This document shows, in pieces, positions 23,750 through 36,300 of a stretch of DNA of 64,000 nucleotides (the stretch's first letter is position 1; each line of letters begins with the position of its first letter). The DNA is from Boswellia sacra (taxonomy: Eukaryota; Streptophyta; Magnoliopsida; Sapindales; Burseraceae): NCBI GenBank assembly GCA_013180625.2, contig SNVD02013827.1, positions 1 to 64,000 on the forward strand, read 5' to 3'. The notes below the pieces were generated by a model that was not told the origin of the DNA, ran no database searches, and saw only the letters and a program-made list of their open reading frames with translations. Position numbers and translations under genes: made by a program.

Positions 23750-26700
23750 ATGATGAACCTCTCGCTCTCGCTGCTACGCTCCAGGTATCTCCTTCGCGTC
23801 TTCAGCGTTAGAGTAATTGTTGCTCTCTATTTGTTTTCAAGAAATGAAAAATGATTATTTTTATTAATTAAATTAACACATATTTTTAAAGTTTTTATTT
23901 TCATTTGTTTTGACAACTTCAGAGTAATGAATAATGAAAGTGCTTTTAGCGTGATTGAGAGTGCTCTTAGCGTAATTGAGACCCTGTTGTTTGTTTTGCG
24001 GGGAAATACATTTTGTGTGAATCATTTCCTTGTTCGGTTGCTGAGAAACTGTAGAAAAATAGAGAAACATTGTTGAAGAAAACGTAAGTCGAAAATAGCT
24101 CGAAATTCTAGTCTCTATGGTTTAGTCTCATTGAAGCTCTAGTTTGTTTTATGAAAAACTAATTGCATTTGTATCATTTCCCTTTTTGGCTGCTGAGAAG
24201 CTGTAAGAAAATAGAAAATCTTGTTCGAGAAAATGTTTTTGGTTGAAATGTTTTTGAAAATTGAAAAATGTTCTTTAAATAGCTTAAAATTCAAGTGTTT
24301 ATGGTTTAGTTTGATTGAGACTCTTGTTTGTTTGGTGAGAAAGTACTTTCATTTCAATCATTTCCTTGTTTGATCGCTGAGAAACTGTAGGAAAATAGAA
24401 AAATCTTGTTGAAAGAAATTGTGATAGGTGGAAATGTTTTCAGAGTAGTTCATTAAACCTTAGGATAATTGAAAGTCTCTTGTTTGTTTTACAAGAAAGT
24501 ACTTTTATTTCTTGTTTGGCTGCTGAGGAACCGTGGGAAAATAGAAAAATCCTGGATATGGAAGTGGTAGGTGATTCTGCCTTGTTAATAACTCGGCCAT
24601 GGGAAGTCATATGTAGGTAACCTTTCAAATCCTAGCATTCTAAAGTTTATTTTGATTATTTTTGCTGAAGCAGGAGAGCTTCATCTGAGAAATTGTTACT
24701 TGGAAAAGCTTATAATCTTAGTGATGTTTCGTGGTCACATGCTTTTTCATCTCAGGCTGGCATGTCAACTTCTAAACAGAAGTTTGGTGGTAAGAGTATT
24801 GAATGCCTTATGACAATCATTTTATAGAATTTTTTACATAAAATTTTTAATCTTTCCATTTTGCCAATAGCTGTTACTCATGGGTGGACATCATTCTTTT
24901 TCTGTAAATTAAACCGTGTAAGAAATTATGCAGGTCGAGTATTTGCTCCTTATTCTGTTTACAAGGGCAAAGCTGCTTTTTCTGTTGATCCTGTCCTTCC
25001 AACTTTCATTAAATTGGATGTATGACTGAATCTCTCTTTGTCCTCAATCTCTTATGTGCAATTCTGTTGTTGAGTTCTATAGTAATTTTCAATTATCCTC
25101 TGTGTTGTCTAGTCTGGAGATTTCAGAGTCCAGCGAAAAGGTGTCATTCTGTTGACCTTTTGGCCTGCACTTGGTGAGCGCAAGTATGACTGGGAAAAGA
25201 GGCAGGTAATTTTGAAATTGTCTTATATATTTGTATTGATCAATACTTTAGCCTCGTGAGCTCCCTTGTTTCATTGTGATGAGTTATTTGTAAATTGTCA
25301 TTCCTTGTAGTTGTCTTAGTAACGCTTATGAGGTGAACAAACTTAGAAGTTAACTGATGGAAATGTACCTCTCTCTCCTTCTCTCTCTCATATGATGTTG
25401 CTTTACTAACTGGCTTATTGATGTTTTCGTAGCATTTTGGTTTGTCGCCGACAGAAGTTGGTACTTTGATAAGCATGGGTCCTAAAGATTCTTCTGAATT
25501 CTTCCATGATCCATCAATGCTGTCAAGGTTGATATTTTGGCTTACTTATCTATTTATTTTGGTTTTTTTTCCCCAGTTTTGGGGGCCTCTGTTGGGATAC
25601 TTTTTTATGGGCCATTTAGTTTGCTTGAAGACTAGAATAGGAATTTGATTAATCTTGATGTTGATACATACATACATATATAAATATAGACTTAAATTCA
25701 TAGATACATATATATATATATATAGTGCTTTCATTCGTTCCAAGTGCAGTTGATGTTTCTGACAAGCAATTTCTGTTGCAGCAATGCGGGTCAAGTGAGG
25801 AAGAGCTTATCAATTAAGGCACATGCAGACTGTAGTGGTTATTTTGTTTCTTTAAGTAAGCACTCTATCTGTGCACGATAGTGTTTAATATAAAATGACA
25901 GATTTACTGCAATTGGGCTTTTGTACTTTTGTTCTTAATAACAAATATTTTGCATTGCTTTGGGGGGGGGGGTTGGGTGTGGAGGAGAGAGAGAGAGAGA
26001 GTTCATGAAACACAAATTAATTTTATTGGATTAATAGGTAGCTCAGCAGGGCTATTGATTTAAGTTGCCTTGTGTCTATGTTGGCACGTGATGAATGCAA
26101 TAACAATGTTTCTGGTGGATAAAAGAAAATAAATATTTGTTCAGCCGCAAAATAGTTATTAACAGATGTGGTGTAAATATGATTTGATGCAAGTCAATAT
26201 TTTGAAATTGCATAGAGATGTCATTGTCTCCCAAAGATATTGGATTCTAAGAGGAGAAAAGGATAATGGAAGTATTGCCAAGATTTTAAGTTCTTCATTA
26301 AATTTTTAGTTATAGAAGTATTGACACTTTTTTTTTTAAATTACTTTTAGTATCTTGTATAAAAAATTGGGCTAAACTTATTCATGACTTTCCTAGTTTT
26401 AGAATGTTGAACCTATACCTGGATTATTCGTTGTGTTCTTTTGCGTGCAGTCTACTCTTTGCAAAGGTTAAGCTGTTTGATATTTTCTGTTGGAATTATG
26501 TGGGCATAAATGGAACAAATTCAGGCTTTAATTTTATTTCTAATACGAAACTGTTAACTTGATGCCTTTTGTGTGCATGAAAGATTTCATATTGTCTTAG
26601 AGACTCCACTTTACCATTTTTCTCTTGGATGGATAGTAATTAATTTCTGTACTTTTTAATGATTTCCTGTACCTTTCTTTGCAGATGTTGTCAATAACAT

Positions 26701-27394
26701 TTTGAAATCCACTGAACGTTTTACTGTTCCTGTCACGACTGCAGAATTTGCTGTCATGAAGACTGCTTGTAGTGTATGATATCTGAACCATTAAATTTTG
26801 TTGATCAATGGTTAAAAATTTGTGTCTAGTTTTGTGTCAAAATATTCTTACCCATATATATATATATATGTATATGTCCATTCCACTTCTCTTCTGTCAT
26901 CATCCTTTTGTGTCATATGAAATCTCTGTGTACATGATATATTTTTTGTTGATAGTCATGCCTTTTTTTCATGAGTAGCGAGTCTATAATCATAGTTTTG
27001 TTGTTAACAGCCGGGCCAAAAATTTAAACTCGGATAACCATATTTTAGAAACTATAATTGGGCTGTTAAAAGTATTTGATTTGTATATATACATTTTCTT
27101 TTTATACAAATTGTGACAATCTATGAACTATCATATTAATGTCTCTGTTAGAGGCTGAAATTATGTTCCATCATTTTTCACTCACATAAGCACTTGTTTC
27201 TTTTATTTGTTCTGTTGTGCGGTTTATCTTGCTTGTGTTATTTCGGTTTTCCAACTTTGTATTTCATGCAGTTTGCATTGCCTCATCTCATGGGTTGGGA
27301 TCGGTTGACTAATCAGCCGCCTGGAGGTGGAGGCACTGACAGGAGTTCATCCAAGGTAGATTCAAAATTTATAGATTTGGAGTGGGATAAATGA
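23750..27394 (+). CDS. WHY2: WHIRLY2-type single-stranded DNA-binding protein, organelle-targeted, 8 exons
   Basis: WHIRLY proteins are tetrameric ssDNA-binding proteins that stabilise organelle genomes and modulate their transcription; WHY2 is the mitochondrial type. Exons: 23750-23784, 24674-24789, 24934-25019, 25113-25205, 25433-25527, 25782-25855, 26685-26773 and 27272-27394. All have GT-AG borders and compatible phases, totalling 711 nt (236 residues), close to the usual 230-240. The N-terminus (about 45 residues) is Ser/Leu/Arg-rich with few acidic residues, as in a mitochondrial presequence. The Whirly domain follows, with the DNA-binding motif KGKAAF at residues 61-66, then [24 protein letters not shown] and, near the C-terminus, the conserved PHLMGWDRL. 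Two adjacent ATGs are possible starts. The acidic C-terminal DLEWDK is family-like. No defect was seen. Confidence 0.95.
23960..24560. repeat. four imperfect tandem repeats in WHIRLY2 intron 1
   Basis: The core GCTGAGAAACTGTAGGAAAATAGAAAAATC recurs in shorter form with its CTGAG anchor at 24041, 24193, 24377 and 24523 (spacings 152, 184 and 146). Each copy is preceded by a TTTGTTT...TTTCCTTGTTTGG stretch. Divergence between copies is moderate and there is no coding capacity. Confidence 0.7.
25962..26001 (+). repeat. G-homopolymer plus GA microsatellite in WHIRLY2 intron 6
   Basis: A run of about eleven G is followed by TTGGGTGTGGAGG and a (GA)n tract. Several G-runs on the sense strand could form a quadruplex in the pre-mRNA. 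Confidence 0.7.
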
Positions 27395-28940
27395 ACCCAA
27401 ACACTGACTGCTAAAGGAGCAAGCTAAAACATTGGCGCTTTGTGAATTCTATTTGTATCACCTCAAAACACATTCTCGCTTTTGCCCTTTTCTGTAGTTG
27501 TTACAGTCTGTATGATATTTTGGCTCTTCATGAATTCTGTTGTGTACTTAATTATCTTCCATTCCTGTGGAGATATGCATATCAAGGTTTAGTTTTACTT
27601 TACTCCAACCAGCTAGAAGCTCATTTATGCTATCTCTCTCTCTCTGCTTGCTTGAACATTTTTATTCTATTTTATATTTCAAAGATTCAAAACTGATGAT
27701 GAGAGAGAGAGAGGTTATTGTCTGTTTATATTAGCGACTGGATAGCACTATTGGATTGGGTGCCAATTGTTAGATTAACATATAAAATATCACTCTGTTA
27801 CGAGCAAATGTAACGATTAGTAATAGATCTGGCTTGTTTGGATAACAGTTTTTTTTTTTTTTACCTTTATTCAGCTATTCCTATTCTGAATATAAACAAG
27901 AAACCTGACCTACTTTAATCTTATTTTGATAGGATTTTAGTTTCTAAATGGGACTTTTTGTTTACTTAAACATCATTATATTTTATATAATCACGATAAA
28001 TTTTCTATCCAACCTATGATCCAAGCAAAGCGAAAATATCCCATAATAGGAATGATTTGTCGATAATAATACTTTGGACAATTCTTTTAAGAAAAATATT
28101 ATCGTACTCAAATTTTTATTTCAAATTTGTATTTTAAATGGTGAAGTTTTTATATGCGATAGTTAATAGATGGTGTAAAAATATAATGGAAAATGCGATA
28201 AGTTGATGTAAATATTACATTTTCGTAGATGCATGATTCAAGACAGAATTTGAGATAAGTAATATTACTCTTAAAACAAAATCAAAATTTTATCTAAAAT
28301 AAGTAATTAAAGATATATTATTAATATATTTTATCAATAGAAAATGATAAAGTTGTTAGACAAATAGTTCTCAGTAGATTTCTTCAGATTAATACGTCTC
28401 TATGTTAATGACTTTTAAAAGAACTAAAATGAAAGTTGATGATTTTTTTTGTGAAAATTTATATTTCATTTGATAATAAGAGCTAATACCACTGTAACAC
28501 TTAGTTTATTTGTTCGTGCATGTAGAAAATTATTGTACTTATGTTCGTGTATTTAAAAAATTATTGTACTCACCAAAATTTTGAAAACAAATCATACCTC
28601 GTTTTGGATGTGTTTATTTATGAATTCAGTATTTTTATTTTTAATTAAATTTAAAAATATATGATTAATTTTAAATTATTTAAAATTTTTTAAAAAATAT
28701 ATGATTGAGATTAAATATAAATTATATCAAAAAATATATAACATAGATTTATAAACCAACATATCCTCCGTTTTCAGGATATGGGTGCAGGGATATTTTC
28801 GTCCGCATCGGACTAATTTGGACGCTGATGCAACCTTCTTTTTAACTTTTCGGTTAAATTTCCAAAAGAACTCAAAACTCTTCCCTTCATCACGAACTGA
28901 ACTCATCTCAAATGCCAAAACCCCGAATCCCCGAATCTCT
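27395..28940. other. intergenic between WHIRLY2 and the TIR element
   Basis: WHIRLY2 3' flank followed by AT-rich DNA. Between about 27832 and 28035, GCTTGTTTGGATAACAG and GCTTTGCTTGGATCATAGG face each other as imperfect inverted ends. This may be a roughly 200-bp MITE, with no clear target duplication. I see no gene. Confidence 0.4.
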
Positions 28941-30230
28941 GGGGCCGTTTGGTACATGCTTTTACTTTCACGGGAACGGGTTTTAAATTATTGGAAACTC
29001 AAGAATGAAGATTTGATATCCGGAACTAATATTTCTATATTTAGTTATTTATAATAATTTTATTTAAGATTTTTATAAAAATTAGATTATTATATTTAAT
29101 TATATATAAAAATATCAAAAATATTTATATTATTTTTACGTTTTAATATAATAAAAAAATTAAAATAAGTGAGGTTAATAATTTTAAAAAAATTTAAATT
29201 TATTATAAATATATTCAATTAAAATTTTATAATAAACTCTACATAAATTCTAAATTCTAGTCATATAGAAAAGTCTAAAAAATCACAATTTTTTTTTTAT
29301 AAAAAACACGTAAACAATCAACCCAGCTTCTGAAATTCCAAATAAAAAAATACCTAACGTTAATTAAATAAAAAAATTCAGAAATTCATATATAAAAAAC
29401 AATTAACCCCAGCTTAGGAAATTCCCAAAAAAAAAAAACAACAAAATCCACACAAAAAAAAAAAAAACTCTTCTTCCTTTTGCCGTAACTCTCTCTCTCT
29501 CTCTTTCTGCGTCTCTTCGTTGTTCTGCTCTCCTTCCTGCTCGTCATAGTCGCCTTCTACCTCCCCTTTCAAGTCTCTTTCTCGCTTACCCTTCCGCTCT
29601 CGGTCCGTTAACCCTAGCTCCATCTTGCCACTATACCAGCTACGCTCCAGGCGCTGCCCAGAGAGGAAGGAGGAGAAGAAGGCGTCCAGATCCCGTGGCG
29701 GCGATATTCCAACTCCCGCTCCTGGTGTTCGTTTAAGGTGGCTTCATGGGTTTGCTTTAAGACAAATTGGTGATGATTTTTAGTTTAAGGTGAATTCTCC
29801 TTGTTATTATACATTCTTCTTCTTCATCAATATAAACCCAGAAAATTATCTTTTGTTTGAGCAAATTATTGGTAAGGTTGATGCGATATGGTGTTTTGAT
29901 TTATAATTATGCGATTCGGTTTGGGGGTGGTAATTGATGAATAATAGTCATAGAGAGAGAAAGGAGAAGAGACAGAGAGGTTCAGGAGGGAGTGCAGAGA
30001 CTGGAGAGAAAGAAGAGAAATTGTGAAATGGCTTCTACCATGGGTTTAGGATGCCGGGTAATCTGAAACTCAAGTTGCAAGAGGTATTGATATTACCCTC
30101 GTTGAAGGTTTATTTGATTCCCACGGTGAAACAGATTCCCGGATTAAAAAAGTTTAATAAACTTATCAAACAAGGGGTAGTATTCAAATTCCCATTCCCA
30201 CGCTCCCTTACCCGCATACCAAACGGCCCC
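28941..30230. mobile_element. TIR element with GGGGCCGTTTGGTA ends, upstream of TAD3
   Basis: The left end GGGGCCGTTTGGTACATG and the right end read on the minus strand, GGGGCCGTTTGGTATGCG, form inverted repeats of about 14 bp. The flanks both contain AATCTC (GAATCTCT on the left, CTAATCTCA on the right), a possible but imperfect duplication. The interior is non-coding apart from a low-complexity Arg/Glu frame (29414-29623, minus) over a CT-rich tract. The superfamily is uncertain (hAT, PIF/Harbinger or Mutator-like). The right end lies 75 bp from the TAD3 ATG. Confidence 0.65.
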
Positions 30231-30305
30231 CTAATCTCATCTCAGCAGAGACATCCAGCTTCCTACCTTTCTTAAGTCGTTGCACGAAGCTGTAATTATA
30301 AACAA

Positions 30306-33300
30306 ATGGACACATGGCAGATCCTCTACATCCCAGACAAACCCCCAGTTCCACCCGAACAACAACCCACCGGTCAGTTAATCACTCCCCCGAACTCTTC
30401 AACTTTCATTTCTTCTATTCGCTTTTTCTTTTTTGAATTTCTGTGAAATTTGTATCAATGCAGTGAATGTAATAGCTTCAACCATTGAGCCAAAGCTTAC
30501 CAACACCATTATAAGGTTAGTTTAGCCTATTCATTCTTCTATTTTATGGAATGCATTACTATACTGTGCCGGCCGTAACGCTACAAAGTGGTTTCAGCTT
30601 TTGGATTCTGAGTCAAAAGGTTTTTTTTTTTTTTTTTTTTAAACTAGTATTAATGTGTATCTTGAAGACATGCTTGAAAGGAAGCATTTAAATTGATGAA
30701 TAGAAACTTGTTTAAATAGAGATTGAAGCATCTCTCGTTGTCTTATTTAGTTATTTAAGGTTTCAGTTTTATTTACCAAAACATTTTTAAATAGAAAGAA
30801 TTAATTTATTTATTGTAAAGGGAAAGGATTTTTTCGACACAAATTTCGTATCTTTGATCTCGTCAAATCCAATGTTGAGATTAAAGGTAAAAAGGTTGCA
30901 TTTAACGTTGCTAACCCGTCAATGATCTCAACCATTTAAATTTACCATTGAAATTTGTGAATCAACTATTAAAAATTTGTGTAAAAAAATCCCTCTATTA
31001 AAAATCATTGATAATGCAGTGTAAAAATGAATTTCACTATGAAACTTTACAGTCTTGAGGGTTAGTTGTTATATAGTTTAAGGTGTTAACATGTCGAGAG
31101 ACAGTTATTAAGAAATGGAAGGTATTGCTATGTCATTGGTGTAGTAATGTTATTAGAGAGGCGGTTACTTTTGGATTCTAATACATTAGCAATACTTGTG
31201 TGGTAGGAATTAGAATTCTGCAAATTTCGTTCACTTTGTTGAAGTTCAGCTGACTACCAACAGGCCTGCTGGTTTGGAAAGTTTTGATAAATTTTATGAA
31301 ACGGAAGGAACTATTTACTAATTTTAGAGAAAGTTTATTATTATTATTATTTTATTAAAGGGTGTTAAATTTTGAAATCAGTGAGTCCTGTTTGATTCAG
31401 CCAAACTTTATTAGTTTTTATTTTGTTGTAATTTTTGATATTTTTGAACAGGCGTTTAAATCAAATAGTGCCACTGGAAAATCTGCGACATGTGAAGCGA
31501 GTACAGAAGAAGTCAGTGCAAGGAGGTTTGTGCTTGATTTTTAGAATTACTCGAATTAACTATTATGTTTTATGGAATTAATTACAAACTTTTCCTTTTT
31601 TGGTTGTTATAAGATCTATGGCTGGAAGGAATTGTATGTCTTTTCAAAAATGTTTTCAGCTATTATATTACGATAACTTGCGATTTGGGATTGCTATTGT
31701 AAAAAAGCACGTTTGTGCAAAAGTGCTTTATTCAGAAGCATCTAGAAGTACTTGAGCTCCTAAAGCTCTATTAAATAAAAAGCACCATTCAAGTGCGTCT
31801 TCCATAAATACCGGGAGTGCTATTTTGTCACAGCAAAGTACTTTTATCCACTTTTAGTTGAAACCCAAATTGTATGCACAAACAATTTTCACTATTTAAA
31901 AGTTATTTCAGGATTATGAAAAGGATAACAAATGTATAATAATGTGTTCTTTCCTGTTTTCTAGCATTAGTCTGATTGACAAAAACAGTCTTTGGGTCAG
32001 AGAAGTGATTGAAATGCTTCTCTGAGAAACAACTCTCCGACTGTTTTTTTAAACTATACTATTAATTGCTTTTGTTGGAAATGCAACAAAACAAAAGTAG
32101 AAGAATTCTTAAACACATTTAATATTATGTTGTGAGATGTGAAAGTCTTTTACACCTGATTCGAGTTTTACTGTAGTTCTGGAATATTGTTGATGATAAT
32201 TGTCTCACTTAGCAGGGAAAACTCAATTGTCAGTGATTCTATGCTTAGCTGGTGAAAATGACAATCAAATGAACAACATCCTACCCAGTGTACAAGAGCT
32301 TATCAATTCCTACCAGTTGAGTCCTTTTATCACAAAAGTGGGTCATCCTTTTTTCTTGTAAAATTTTGTATTTTTATTGATGCTTATTTGAATGTCTTTT
32401 GGTAAGTAATTAAGTAGGGATCTACTGAATCTCAAAATCTTTAGACTTTTCCACTAGCTTGTTTCAAATTGCTTTGAAGCAAGTTAGGGGGTTAGCAAGT
32501 TTTAGAAGCGTATTCTATTAGAGGTTTTTGAGTGGTTGGAAATGCTTATTTTAATATGCTTTCAATGACAGAAGTTGTAGAAGCCATATATATCTTTTGA
32601 CAAGTAATTTTGGCTAGTCAAGACAATCATGTTTTACATTTTCTTTTATGTAAATTTTAGGTTTATAAATATGCAGCATTGTCCAAAGAAGAATGGGAAG
32701 AGCAATGCAAGCTGTGGCCAACATCATATCATCCACCAACTTAGTAAGCTCTGTCTTCTTTCTGGAGTACTTTTTATTTTATTGTCGTTTGCCTATTAAT
32801 ATATGATGACCACTCAATTACTATTGACATGCGGGTGAATAATTAGGTTTTACTGTTGAAGAGTGCTAATGATATTTGAGGTTCTTTACTCTTGTTCTTC
32901 TCAAGACTTACATTGCTGTTTTCAAATGGGGATACATTTTGGATAAATAATCTTGATTAATATTTTATTGTGAAGGTCCTATTTGAATTTATGAACCTAT
33001 TTTATTTCCATTGTTGTTCATAAATAAGTTGTATCATATCACCAAGATTCTTGGTTACACGTTGTATTCGTTGCATTTTGCTCGCTATGTATCTGTTTTC
33101 TTTATAGGGTGCAACAGTCTTGTTTCTGGCATATATTTGTCCAAATAATATAATTTTTTGTGATGTTTTAACTGGGTTTTTCGATTTTCTCCTTTGTCTA
33201 TGTACAGCAATATCGATGGAATTACTGGATTCAGTGAAGAGGACTTGCAATCAGTTTTCAGATTCATGAAATTTGCTGTTGAGTTGGCAAAATCTGGTCA

Positions 33301-36300
33301 TGGTTTGGTAATTATGTTAATATCTTCCCATGAATTAATTTTGTCTTATACATCTTTGTCGATTGTCCTACTTCTACTTCAATGTATTAGTAGAGTTAGA
33401 CTATTGCAGTGCACATTGCAAAGTTTCTTGCGTGTTGGCCTGAAAATCCGTTGTATCGACACTTATCCATGTGTGTGTCATGCGGGAACTGACATCCTGC
33501 TTATGGTACTCGACTTGAGGGTTGCTTTTAGAGACTCAAGTTGAGTCAGGGTTAGATTATTAATTCGAGTTATGGTTGGTGTGGTAGGTTCTTCTAGGCT
33601 TCGCGTTCAACATGAAGGTTGTTGATAAACCACCAATTAAGTTCACTTATACTAGGCGTCAGCAGAATAAGAAGTGAGGGGCAGGGATGTGAATTCAACA
33701 GCTTTGAGGGGGATTCTTTATATCCTTTCTGTTATTGCTTATTTGTTTTCTGTTATTGCTGTGCTGTCTTTAGGTGTTGTGAGAGTTAGTTATTTTGTTG
33801 CTTGGGGAAATGGGAAGTTAGTTACGGAATATAAGAGTAGAGTGGGAAGAGAGAAGCAAGGAGGATTTCTATTGTGTTGTCATTTTTCTGGGGAGAGCTG
33901 GCAGGACTCTCGAAATTCCTGCCAAACACTCCAATAAAACTCAATTTCCACTCTATTAAGCTTGCCTACTGTCTCTACATTCAAATCAGTTCCTATAAAT
34001 ATTGTTCAAGCTACTGTGAAGTGTGTGTTAGTGAAGGTAGAATCTATCAATTTGGTAAGCATTTACCTAGGAATGGCGAAGAAGGGAGATGGAAGGATGG
34101 ACACCATAGAAGAAAAACTTCAGACGATGCAGAACGATATTGCCTCTGTCAAGGAAGGGATGGCGAAGGTACAGTTCCTGGAACAAGGTATGGCGGCAAT
34201 CCTGGAAAAGCTGGAAGCCATAACAGTGGGGAGCAAGGGGAACACTCACAACTCTGCATCGTCGTCCAGATAGAAGTCGCCGATGGGAGGATCGGGAGGA
34301 GGATTACCTCCCTATGTCGCCGGAGCTGACAACGGCGACGAGCCAGGGAGAGGAGAGATCCGAACCCGTCGGGTCGAGATGCCCGCGTTTCAAGGAGGAG
34401 ATCCCGATGAGTGGATCTATCGGGCCGAGCATTTTTTCGTGCTAAACCGAATGAGTGAGGCGGAGAAGCTAATGGCAGCCGCTGTTTCCATGGAGGGAGA
34501 GGCTTTTGCGTGGCATCAATGGGAGGACTCCCGTCGGGCCTTTCGATCGTGGGCGGAGTTAAAGGCCTTGTTACTCGAGCGATTCCGAGAAAGCCAAGAG
34601 GGGATCTCTGAGCGGTTCTTGGCTCTCCGGCAGGAAGGAACGGTCAGGGAGTACCGCCGGCAGTTTGAGAAGGTAGCGTCGTCAATGGGGGAGCTGCCGG
34701 AACACCTGTTGGAGGGGCAATTTATAAATGGGCTGAGGCCAGACTTGCGGGCCGAGGTTCGGGCCTTCAGGCCCACTGGACTGGACAGGATCATGGGCCT
34801 AGCCCAACAACTGGAGCACAAAAACAATGCTCTGAAGAATTACAGAAGCATTGCCAGTGACAAACGCAGAACACTTGATCCGGCATATTCAAACGAGAAG
34901 AACCTGGGCTTCCATGGTGGCAGGGCTACGAGTTTGACAGAAAACAGTGGGGGAAATCCATCAGGCTTCAAATTCCGGCATTTGTCTGATGCAGAATTGA
35001 AGGCCAAGTGGGAAAAAGGACTTTGCTACCGCTGTGATGAAAAGTTCTCCCCTGGGCATAGATGTCGGCTCAAAGAATTTCATGTCATGGTGATCCAAGA
35101 GGAGGATGACTGTCAGCCGGTGGTGCAGGATGAGTTACTGGAGGAGAATGAAGGTAATAAGTCTAATCCTGAGATGGCTGAATTATTCATGAATTCTGTA
35201 ATTGGTCTCACTTCTCCCAAAACAATGAAACTGATGGGCATGATCAGAGGAGAGGAAGTGGTTGTTTTGATTGATCCTGGAGCCACCCATAATTTCATTT
35301 CTAGGAACCTAGTTAAGAAATTGGGATTGACAGTGGATAATACTGATAGTTATGGAGTGCTGTTAGGTACAGGAAATCCAGTTAAGGGAGAAGGCATTTG
35401 CAAGGAGGTTATTCTATCATTACAGGGAATACAGATCATGGAAGAATTTCTTCCTTTGGAGCTTGGGGGTTCTGATGTTGTGTTAGGAATGTTATGGCTG
35501 GAAACTTTGGGTGTAATTAAGTTTGATTGTAAGGCTTTAAAATTGGAATTCCAGGTGGGGGGTGACAAGGTCCTGCTGCAGGGGGACCCTGGATTATGCA
35601 GATACCAGGTCAGGTTTAAAAGCCTTCTCAAGGCAGTGAGGGCAGGAGGACAAGGAATGATGCTGGAATTGAGTGCCATCTCAGTATCTGGTAGTAGCCA
35701 CAACCAAAACATTCCTAAGGAAGTGGAAGACCTGTTAGACAGATTTCAATCTGTTTTTGAACTACCTACAGGATTGCCACCTAGCAAGGGGAGGGAGCAT
35801 GCAATTATACTCAAACAGGGAAGTCAGCCTGTTAGTGTTAGACCCTATCGTTACCCTTAGATACAGAAGGATGAGATTGAGAGATTGGTGCAGGAGATGC
35901 TGACTGCTGGTGTAATTCAATCAAGCAGTAGTCCATTCTCTAGCCCGGTTTTGTTGGTGAAGAAAAAAGATGGGAGTTGGAGATTTTGTGTTGACTATAG
36001 GGCATTGAATTAGGCAACAATACCAGATAAGTATCCTATACCGATAATAGAGGAGCTTTTAGATGAACTGCATGGAGCTTGTGTTTTTTCTAAGTTAGAT
36101 CTTAAATCTGGTTACCATCAAATAAGAATTCGTCCTGAGGATATTCACAAAACAGCCTTTCGGACACATAATGGACATTACGAGTTCATGGTGATGCCTT
36201 TCGGACTAACCAATGCCCCCTCAACTTTTCAAGCTCTAATGAATGATATCTTTCGGGAATACTTAAGGAAGTTCGTATTGGTTTTTTTTGATGACATACT

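Noticed and set aside
25442..25648. Plus-strand frame treated as a separate gene
   Set aside because: It is WHIRLY2 exon 5 read through into its intron; joined phases show it is part of the 8-exon gene.
31362..31544. Small frame containing [14 protein letters not shown]
   Set aside because: It overlaps TAD3 exon 3 in a different frame; the TAD3 frame encodes conserved residues and joins correctly.
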